A stretch of DNA of 64,000 nt from positions 109,371,534 through 109,435,533 of the forward strand of contig OY804580.1 of NCBI GenBank assembly GCA_963680875.1. The letters run 5' to 3'. Below are positions 55,801 through 64,000 of this stretch, piece by piece. Positions within the stretch are counted from its first letter, which is position 1. Each line of letters begins with the position of its first letter. The translations under genes and the position numbers were made by a program. The notes under the pieces are model-generated. The model did not search any database. It was not told the origin of the DNA and saw nothing but the letters and a program-made list of their open reading frames with translations. Origin of the DNA: Bathymodiolus brooksi. Its lineage: Eukaryota > Mollusca > Bivalvia > Mytilida > Modiolidae.

Positions 55801-58738
55801 AGTCTAAACAGGATAACATAGGCCTTAGAGATGATAAACCAAAGAGTCTAAACAGGATAACCTAGGCCTTAGAGATGATAAACCAAAGGGTATACACAGG
55901 ATAACCTAGGCCTTAGCGATGATAAACCAAAGGGTATACACAGGATAACCTAGGCCTTAGCGATGATAAACCAAAGAGTCTAAACAGGATAACCTAGGCC
56001 TTAGAGATGATAAACCAAAGGGTATACACAGGATAACCTAGGCCTTAGCGATGATAAACCAAAGGGTATAAATAGGATAACCTAGGCCTTAGAGATGATA
56101 AACCAAAGGGTCTAAACAGGATAACCTAGGCCTTAGATATGATAAACCAAAGGGTCTAAACAGGATAACCTAGGCCTTAGAGATGATAAACCAAAGGGTC
56201 TAAACAGGATAACCTAGGCCTTAGAGATGATAAACCAAAGGGTCTAAACAGGATAACCTAGGCCTTAGAGATGATAAACCAAAGGGTCTAAACAGGATAA
56301 CCTAGGCCTTAGAAATGATAAACCAAAGAGTCTAAACAGAATAACCTAGGCCTTAGAGATGATAAACCAAAGGGTCTAAACAGGATAACCTAGGCCTTAG
56401 CGATGATAAACCACAGGGTCTAAACAGGATAACCTAGGCCTTAGAGATGATAAACCAAAGGGTCTAAACAGGATAACATAGGCCTTAGATATGATAAACC
56501 AAAGAGCCTAAACAGGATAACCTAGGCCTTAGAGATGATAAACCAGAGAGCCTAAACAGAATAACCTAGGCCTTAGAGATGATAAACCAAAGGGTCTAAA
56601 CAGGATAACATAGGCCTTAGAGATGATAAACCACAGGGTCTAAACAGGATAACCTAGGCCTTAGAGATGATAAACCAAAGAGTCTAAACAGAATAACCAA
56701 GGCATTAGAGATGATAAACCAAAGGGTCTAAACAGGATAAGATAGGCCTTAGAGATGATAAACCACAGGGTCTAAACAGGATAACCTAGGCCTTTGAGAT
56801 GATAAACCAAAGGGTCTAAACAGGATAACCTAGGCCTTAGATATGATAAACCAAAGAGTCTAAACAGGATAACCTAGGCCTTAGAGATGATAAACCAAAG
56901 AGCCTAAACAGGATAACCTATGCCTTAGAGATGATAAACCAAAGGGTATAAACAGGATAACATAGGCCTTAGAGATGATAAACCAAAGGGTCTAAACAGG
57001 ATAACCTAGGCCTTAGAGATGATAAACCAAAGGGTCTAAACAGAATAACCTATGCCTTAGAGATGATTATCCAAAGGGTCTAAACAGGATAACCCAGGCC
57101 TTAGAGATGATAAACCAAAGGGTCTAAACAGGATAACCTAGGCCTTAGATATGATAAACCAAAGGGTCTAAACAGGATAACCTAGGCCTTAGAGATGATA
57201 AACCAAAGGGTCTAAACAGGATAACCTATCCCTTAGATATGATAAACCAAAGGGTATAAACAGAATAGTCTAGGCCTTAGAGATGATAAACCAAAGGGTC
57301 TAAACAGGATAACCTATCCCTTAGAGATGATAAACCAAAGAGTCTAAACAGGATAACCTAGGCCTTAGAGATGATAAACCAAAGAGTCTAAACAGGATAA
57401 CATAGGCCTTAGAGATGATAAACCAAAGAGTCTAAACAGGATAACCTAGGCCTTAGAGATGATAAACCAAAGGGTATACACAGGATAACCTAGGCCTTAG
57501 CGATGATAAACCAAAGGGTATACACAGGATAACCTAGGCCTTAGCGATGATAAACCAAAGAGTCTAAACAGGATAACCTAGGCCTTAGAGATGATAAACC
57601 AAAGGGTATACACAGGATAACCTAGGCCTTAGCGATGATAAACCAAAGGGTATAAATAGGATAACCTAGGCCTTAGAGATGATAAACCAAAGAGTCTAAA
57701 CAGGATAACATAGGCCTTAGAGATGATAAACCAAAGAGTCTAAACAGGATAAACTATGCCTTAGAGATGCTAAACCAAAGAGTCTAAACAGGATAACCTA
57801 GGCCTTAGAGATGATAAACCAAAGAGTCTAAACAGGATAACCTAGGCCTTAGAGATGATAAACCAAAGAGTCTAAACAGAATAACCTAGGCCTTAGAGAT
57901 GATAAACCAAAGGGCCTAAACAGGATAACGTAGGCCTTAGAGATGATAAACCAAAGAGTCTAAACAGGATAACCTAGGCCTTAGAGATGATAAACCAAAG
58001 GGTCTAAACAGGATAACCCAGGCCTTAGAGATGATAAACCAAAGAGTCTAAACAGGATAACCTAGACCTTAGAGATGATAAACCAAAGAGTCTAAACAGG
58101 ATAACCTAGGCCTTAGAGATGATAAACCAAAGGTCTAAACAGGATAACCTAGGCCTTAGCGATGATAAACCGAAGGGTCAAAACAGGATAACATAGGCCT
58201 TAGAGATGATAAACCAAAGTGTCTAAACAGGATAACCTAGGCCTTAGAGATGATAAACCAAAGAGTCTAAACAGGATAACCTAGGCCTTAGAGATGCTAA
58301 ACCAAAGAGTCTAAACAGGATAACCCAGGCCTTAGAGATGATAAACCAAAGGGTCTAAACAGGATAACCTAGGCCTTAGAGATGATAAACCAAAGGGTCT
58401 AAACAGGATAACCTAGGCCTTAGAGATGATAAACCAAAGAGTCTAAACAGGATAACCTAGGCCTTAGAGATGCTAAACCAAAGGGTCTAAACAGGATAAC
58501 CCAGGCCTTAGAGATGATAAACCAAAGGGTATAAACAGGATAACCTAGGCCTTAGAGATGATAAACCAAAGGGTCAAAACAGGATAACCTAGGCCTTAGA
58601 GATGATAAACCAAAGAGTCTAAACAGGATAACATAGGCCTTAGAGATGATAAACCAAAAGGTCTAAACAGGATAACATAGGCCTTAGAGATGATAAACCA
58701 AAGGGTATAAACAGGATAATCTAGGCCTTAGAGATGAT
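52833..58738. repeat. 44-bp satellite, about 134 units
   Basis: Consensus TTAGAGATGATAAACCAAAG then GGTCTAAACAGGATAACCTAGGCC. Almost all units are 44 bases; variants such as GAG for GGG, CATAGG for CTAGG, ATATG for AGATG, and rare ATTATCC mark individual units. Slightly irregular units occur only near 58130. No frame is usefully open. Confidence 0.98.
54500..57680. repeat. Higher-order repeat, period 1584 bp (36 x 44)
   Basis: Marker variants recur exactly 1584 bases apart: CCAGAGAGCC at 54959 and 56543, the GATTATCC unit at 55481 and 57065, GCGATGATAAACCACAGG at 54817 and 56401, TATACACAGG at 55891 and 57475, TATAAATAGG at 56067 and 57651. The two blocks differ by very few bases. A third, older block lies to the left with the same markers at 53321 and 54073, offset by 1496 (34 units) and 1408 (32 units). 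Confidence 0.93.
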
Positions 58739-58870
58739 ATCCTTTAGTTTTAATAGTGATGACTAAGGAACTGTAAACATCGATATCTAATATATCTTAT
58801 AAGCCATGTCAGTGCATAATACAGTCGGCCATCTGAAGATATACTGTTGAAACAATAGTGAACTTTGAAC
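58739..58870 (+). repeat. RepC-like right flank of the satellite
   Basis: GACTAAGGAACTGTAAACAT, ATATCTAATATATCTTATAA and GCCATGTCAGTGCATAATAC parallel TTAGGAACTATAAATTTC, AATATATCTAATCAACCATG and TCAGTACCGAAACACTG of the RepC copy at 59398-59700. Confidence 0.7.
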
Positions 58871-58911
58871 CAATGTGTAATTGCCAATAAACATATTGCA
58901 TTATTTTTACG

Positions 58912-59135
58912 GGTGCCACTAGTGAAGCAAGAACTGTTCAACCTTTCCGGAGCACCTGAGCTGACCCCTGGTTTTTAGTGGGGGGCGTGCTACTCGATCT
59001 TTAGTTTTATGTGTATGGTTTGTAGATCGTTGTTTGTCCCTTTGTACTTTTTCTTTTGGCCATTGTGTTGTATATCCTTCTTCGATTTACAGATTCTGAT
59101 TACCCCTTTGGTATCTTCAAATTCTTCTTACAGAA
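58912..59135 (-). repeat. RepA, long copy
   Basis: GGTGCCACTAGTGAAGCAAG, CCGGAGCACCTGAGCTGACC, GCTACTCGATCTTTAGTTTT, GATCGTTGTTTGTCC and GATTACCCCTTTGGTATC: complement of 19340-19625. Confidence 0.82.
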
Positions 59136-59397
59136 TTGCATATTGTGTAGAAGATTTTAAATCATACTAGGATTCTAACTATTTCAACGGAGAGCAACTT
59201 TAATATTAATTACAGTTATTAAGTTGTACAGATCAGGTGTACATTAATATTTAACTTCATCTGTCTATCAACTGAGAGGTCACAAATGTCATGTTGTATA
59301 ATGACCATAACAATGAACGTTGTGGTCAGGTCAAGAAAAATTATGAGGCACATTTAGGATAATAATAGTGAAGTGACCTATTAAAATAGTATATGAT

Positions 59398-59700
59398 GAA
59401 AACGTAGATATCTAGTTTAATGCGCACGAGGCGTTTCTGGAATAACCTTCATCTGGTTCAAAATTGAAAGATTGGAAATCCAAATAATTGAATAAAGTTG
59501 TGGGAGCAGTAAAACCAAAGGGCTAAAACAGGATAGCCAATATCACCTATGTCTGAGGGAGGAAAACGTTAGTTTGATTAATAATTACATTATTTAGGAA
59601 CTATAAATTTCAGTAATAAATATATCTAATCAACCATGTCAGTACCGAAACACTGACTACTGGGCTGATGATACCCTCGGGGACTAATAGTCCACCAGTA
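59398..59700 (+). repeat. RepC, unexpanded copy
   Basis: Order: AAACGTAGATATCTAGTTTA; GCGTTTCTGGAATAACCTTC; a middle with AAAACCAAAGGGCTAAAACA, GGATAGCCA and CACCTATGTCTGAGGGAGG; ATTATTTAGGAACTATAAAT; CAACCATGTCAGTACCGAAA; CCTCGGGGACTAATAGTCC. The middle corresponds to one satellite monomer. Confidence 0.85.
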
Positions 59701-61350
59701 GATTATTGATTTAACCAGATCGTATAACTATATGCTTTGTAAGAAATATTAATGCATCATAAAGGGAGAAATTAAAAATTAAACATGTTTTCCATTACGA
59801 TATTTCTAAACAAGGAAATGACTTGAACAGAAAACAACGATGAAACATTATAAATAAGGGTAATAACAAAATTACCGAACTCCGAACAATCTTACAAAGG
59901 GAAGGTCAAAACTGTGAAAACAGGGAATTCTTGTTAAAAGTGGTAAAAAAAATTAATATGCAAATATTTAGATGATGTTTGAGGCCATCGTCCCTTTTTG
60001 ATAGAACACTATTATACATATGACAACTACTGTATCACGTAAATTAAATATATTATATATAAATTTCAAGATTATATTGGTTTTTTTATAATAACGCTGC
60101 TCATCCAGTAATATATGAGACACGTAAATTAAATATATTATATATAAATTTCAAGATTATAGCGTTCTGTATAATAACGTTTGGTGTGTCAATTTTCCTT
60201 CTTTATATGAGTGTTCTGTTATATTTTGGAGCTGTTCCGACAGTGTGGTCAGTTTTGCTTTTCATTTGATTGATATTTACAGTCAAACGTATACATAGCT
60301 ACTGCTTTGTGCATCCAAAATGACAACCATTTCAATGAAAATATCAACATATTTAAAAACAAATTGTTAGTGCTGCATAATCAATGAAAATCGTCCCACA
60401 CGTTTTCCATTTAACAATTCAGTTGACGCAGTCTGATATCAGATATGACTAACTGGCCCGTGGGGATCGTGGGTCAATATGGTACACATGATAATAATCC
60501 TCGTTTGAGAGTGCGAATTCATTAACAAGGTTAATATACTGGCGTGTCAATTCAAGTTTCACTAACATAAACAACTATTATATCAGCCTTTAATTTTTAT
60601 TTTTTAAATATTAATTCTAATGTGTCGATTACTTCTTTTTCTTCTTCCATTAGTGTGCATAATTCCTCTGGAACATTTTCGCACAATTACTGACTTTGAA
60701 TGATAAGCTTAAGACAGTGTATATTACATGAAAAATGAAATGGGGTTGCTATGCCATCGATTAAAATTACCAATTCATTTGTGGTAATAATTAGCAAGGA
60801 ATGATATGGATGTAAATGAACATGAGCCACTATTCAGCATTACACTTAGACATAGATCAAATTAAAGGTACATTGCTGTTGTTGTTATTCTGCAGTCACA
60901 GTCATAGACGGGACTTCTACAATAGGCACAACTCGTACCCAAAAATGAGTGTTAATGGGTCCATAGCATGACACTTAGCGCTAGTCTTTTCTTTAAATTA
61001 CCGTCTTTTACCGTGTATAATTCGGACTTATTCTACCTTTGAAGACGATTTTGTTGAAGGTCGTGTCTATTATACACACCGACAGCACCAGTAGCATCCT
61101 TTTCTAACATAAAATTTCGAACAAAAAATTATAACACTCCTTGAAATTTGGTCATGAGGCAGAATTAAAATTTGCAAACACAATATAATAAAAGGGAATA
61201 ATAAAACAAAATAATCAATGACATCATTACATTAAATTATTCAACATTTCTTTTTTCAATTTTATCAATTTATGTCAATATTGGCAAAAGTATTTTCAAA
61301 AGATATGTTATAACTTTTTTCAAGCACAGAACTATCGTACCTGAATATCC
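59701..61350. other. Gene-free AT-rich stretch
   Basis: Contains RepG copy 2 (59855-59915, AAGGGTAATAACAAAATTAC) and an 85-base tandem duplication starting CACGTAAATTAAATATATTA at 60036 and 60121. GAGCTGTTCCGACAGTGTGG near 60228 is a repeat terminus also seen at 42340. No gene found. Confidence 0.55.
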
Positions 61351-61362
61351 ACGGATATACAT

Positions 61363-61630
61363 GGGGCCGTTGTGGTCGTGATCGTATGGTAGTTGGATTT
61401 ACAATTACCTATGCAATCAGTGCCTATCACCACTGATGTTGCGAGTTCAAATCTCCATCAGGGCGAGGTGTACAACATTATGTGATAAAGTTTGTCAGTG
61501 ACTTGCGACAAGGCGTTGGTTTTCTCCGCATCCTCTGGTTTCCTCCACCAAAAAACTGACAGCAACGATATAGCTGAAATATTGTTGAAAGTGGCGTTAA
61601 ACAGCATCAAACAAAGAAACAAACAAACAA
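61363..61630 (+). mobile_element. tRNA-headed SINE, type 1, full length, clean 12-bp duplication
   Basis: Head GGGCCGTTGTGGTCGTGATC, B-box GCGAGTTCAAATCTCC, body and tail GAAAGTGGCGTTAAACAGCA with a CAAACAAACAA end. ACGGATATACAT flanks it at 61351-61362 and 61631-61642. Confidence 0.93.
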
Positions 61631-61857
61631 ACGGATATACATCGGCCTACATGCAGCTACATTTTATTATTTAGATTGATTCATTCACAAGTCATGCATT
61701 ACTCGATTACAGTTCAATGTCATTATTAATCAACATCAATCTGCAACTGAACCAAAGCGGACAATAGTTAACGCATGATATAATTCATTTCTTATCTAAT
61801 TATAATCATTACCCTAGAGAAAAAAAACAAAAAAAACAAAAACAAACCGTAGTAATA

Positions 61858-62100
61858 GGCAGTGCCCACTACGCGTTTCTGGAATAACCTACATCAGGTA
61901 CGTTCAAAATTAAAAGACTGGAAAGCCAAATAATTGAAAGGTTCCTAAGAGCCAATAAACCAAAGAGCATAAGCAATATAGCCACAATCAGCTAAGGTCT
62001 CCTATGCCAGAGGGAAATTAACATTAGTTCTTATAAATTACATTATTTAGGAATTGTAATTTTCAAACAAAAATATATCTAATAAACAATGTCATTTAAA
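61858..62100 (+). repeat. RepC, unexpanded copy
   Basis: CGCGTTTCTGGAATAACCTA, AATTGAAAGGTTCC, AATAAACCAAAGAGCATAAG, CAATATAGCC, GGTCTCCTATGCCAGAGGG, ATTATTTAGGAATTGTAATT and AAATATATCTAATAAACAAT in RepC order. Confidence 0.82.
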
Positions 62101-62496
62101 AAAAATATTGTTAAATAAAATACGAGAAAGATCTGTAATAAAAAAAAAGAAAAATTGGGTACTGATTGAGGTTCCCAGTGATCAAGCTCACAATGCTGTT
62201 TAGCGCGTTCTTGAGTGGCGGATAGGGGATTCCTCTCGATGAAGGGTTGTCAGCTTATGGTGGGTAACGTGTTTAGAGAATGCCCCGATTTATGCAGGCT
62301 TAAGATCTCCTTAGTAGCTTTCACAAAAGAGTAGGTGCATTGTAACCGCTACGAAAGACTAAATAGTTCGTCCCTACCCGACTCACCATACTTTTTCAGT
62401 GGCAGTCAAAAGACATTGACCCGATTGACCCATCTCTTCCCTCATTTTTATATAGTTTTTATATATTGTTGAGCTTGTTCTCGTACTGAATAAACC
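62101..62496. other. Unassigned stretch, less AT-rich than its surroundings
   Basis: 62160-62400 contains TGGCGGATAGGGGATTCC and other mixed sequence unlike the neighbours. I see no convincing protein in either strand and no RNA family I can name. Confidence 0.35.
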
Positions 62497-63126
62497 TATA
62501 CAGTCGGAGAGCTGACTCGATAATGGCGTCTTTTCAATTAATTTGTCACGTACATTTTTTACCGGAATCGGACACGTTTTAGAATACATCGACCAAGTGT
62601 TGAAAATTCACTCGTTTTAATCGTTGCGAGCGTCAAATATAACCGAAGAAGCGAGAAAAGCATAGCAAATTGTTTCTTTCATATAAATTTGAGGCCCGGT
62701 GCTTGAACTTCTTGTAACAAAGGAGTAATGCAGAAATTAAAACGACACGGAAATGGCGGAAGTTGTTTAAAAAAATACGAAAAATTGAAAATTAAAATAT
62801 TTGCCGAAAGGGTGATGGAAAGTCAAAAATATAGTTCCATAGATTTCTATTTTAGTATTTCAAAGAAACATTTTCTGTAATTAAACATACAATAGAACTT
62901 TTTTCTGTCAGATGGTTCGTGTCACATTTTGGTTGGATTCAATGGAGATAACTAGAATCATCACATACTTCGTAATATTTAACGTTCTATTTATAGAACG
63001 AGTGTAAGTAAATGCATGTTTTCTCAATAAAACAAATATTATTTTGTATTTAAAATGTTGAAAGTAGTCAGAATAATTGTCTATTATATCAACAGCTATT
63101 AAATTGATCAAATATAATTTAACAGA
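62497..63126. mobile_element. TIR element, copy 2, left end only
   Basis: Starts TATACAGTCGGAGAGCTGAC and follows 31478-32107 almost base for base (ATGGCGTC.TTTCAATTAAT, GTTTCTTTC.TATAAATTTG, ATAGAACGAGTGTAAGTAAA). It ends at AACAGATG, where copy 1 goes on with AGTCCAAATT but this copy meets the LTR. Confidence 0.85.
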
Positions 63127-63325
63127 TGTGAAGTGTTGATGCCGGATTTAACCATATGATTACCCACGTATTTAAACAACAATGTAAAACAATGTGCCTT
63201 TATTAATCCCAATCATTTACAAAACATACTTCCGGTCAATATTGTACTCTGCAGCAGCAGCATCTTTCAGCTGACATCAATCATCAAGATGTATACATTC
63301 GAATCATTATTATTAAAACACTACA
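63127..63325 (-). repeat. LTR of a second Gypsy-type element
   Basis: On the minus strand it starts TGTAGTGTTTTAATAATAAT and ends CATCAACACTTCACA. A purine tract (complement AAGGAAGGGAAGAA) lies just outside on the coding side, as expected before a 3' LTR. About 199 bases; the left edge could be 63127 or 63129. It interrupts the TIR element copy 2. Confidence 0.72.
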
Positions 63326-63587
63326 TTCTTCCCTTCCTTAAGAGTTAAAATTACTTGTCAATTTGTTCTTCTAATTACTGTAAAATACTGAAAACTTATT
63401 TGAAAAAGAACTAAACTAAAATTAACCAATGTTACACAATTATATAAACTAAAAGCATTAATGAAATTTACTGTCATTAAGTCAAGATAAAATGTCCTAC
63501 TAGATCCTACTAAGAGTTCGTTTAAACCTAACTTAAAATGTCCTATATATATTTATTCCTACTAAATAAGAGTTCTATTGAACCTAA

Positions 63588-64000
63588 CTAAACAACAAAG
63601 TCCTTATATTTAGTTGGCATTCTACACTCTCGCTTCGGTCGCGATCTTATGGTTGGCGGTTCTACATCAACAGTTGTTTCTGTTATTTCCGGTTTATCAA
63701 GTACTTGAATGTCATTGTTCGAAATAGTTATGTTATCATTTGCTACAGTTCCACTGTCAGTTCCTACAGATATTGGATCATTGTACTTCTTAACATGAGT
63801 ACTATTACGCTGATAAGTAACACCTTCTGGAGACTCAACAACACATTTATTTCCAGTTTTTTCAATTAGTTTTTACGGTGTAGAAATAAACGGAGTGCTC
63901 AGCTTGTTTTGATAAGATTGTCTCACTAGAACACTGTCACCTGTGTGTAAGTCTCTCGCAGATGCGTTCCTTTTACTATCTATGTACCTCTTGTTCTTAA
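63588..64000 (-). pseudogene. pol: Gypsy pol, integrase C-terminal end (partial, leaves the window)
   Basis: Minus-strand frame entering at 64000: RYIDSKRNASARDLHTGDSV, LVRQSYQNKLSTPFISTP, a TAA near 63875, then KLIEKTGNKCVVESPEGVTY, RNSTHVKKYND, and a C-terminal tail with RSRPKRECRMPTKYKDF ending at TAG 63588. This is the usual end of a Ty3/Gypsy polyprotein (GDSVLV in the integrase C-terminal domain, and the R-R-x-R-x-P-x-R/K-F/Y tail). It belongs to a family different from that at 20 kb. One stop is visible; the rest lies beyond the window. Confidence 0.82.

Overview
The window is animal nuclear DNA that is AT-rich, intron-bearing and dominated by repeats. The mix of repeat families (tRNA-headed SINEs with a shared GTGGCGTTAAACAC-type tail, a Penelope-type element, Ty3/Gypsy with very short LTRs, L1/Tx1-type LINE, hAT MITEs, tandem arrays embedded in dispersed repeats) is what I expect of a marine bivalve, most likely a mytilid mussel. 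That assignment is from memory and is an inference. No rRNA, tRNA gene, CRISPR or prokaryotic feature was seen.

Layout. 1-7.7 kb: gene-free, with dispersed repeats, a TTGA microsatellite and a SINE. 7.7-14.5 kb: two exons of an UNC93-like membrane protein, the only host gene I can support; its 5.7 kb intron holds a dead Penelope-type element, a hAT MITE and two SINEs. 14.6-20 kb: a 38-bp minisatellite, inverted repeats and SINE fragments. 20.07-25.47 kb: a Ty3/Gypsy element with 122-bp LTRs and a 5-bp target duplication; a foldback element sits in its 3' LTR. 25.6-31.4 kb: dispersed repeats, a hAT-like element with an 8-bp duplication, and a cluster of palindromes. 31.48-34.77 kb: a probable DNA transposon with matched termini and a broken Cys-rich reading frame; the left end of a second copy lies at 62.5 kb, cut off by another LTR element that leaves the window. 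35-42.4 kb: gene-free repeats. 42.49-49.08 kb: an L1/Tx1-type LINE with a 15-bp duplication, inserted in another repeat. 49.7 kb: a cluster of ETS/CRE-like sites. 50.0-52.7 kb: 42-bp minisatellite. 52.8-58.7 kb: 44-bp satellite with higher-order structure. 58.7-64 kb: dispersed repeats, a SINE and the second LTR element.

The repeats record their own history. Several insertions fall inside repeats that also occur uninterrupted in the window, so empty and filled sites can be compared directly: LINE in RepB, hAT-like element in RepA, SINE in RepA, foldback in an LTR, TIR element in RepC. The most interesting signal is the 44-bp satellite: its monomer can be read out of the inside of a dispersed repeat (RepC) that also occurs unexpanded in the window, and RepC-like sequence flanks the array on its right. 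RepA to RepH are names used only here.
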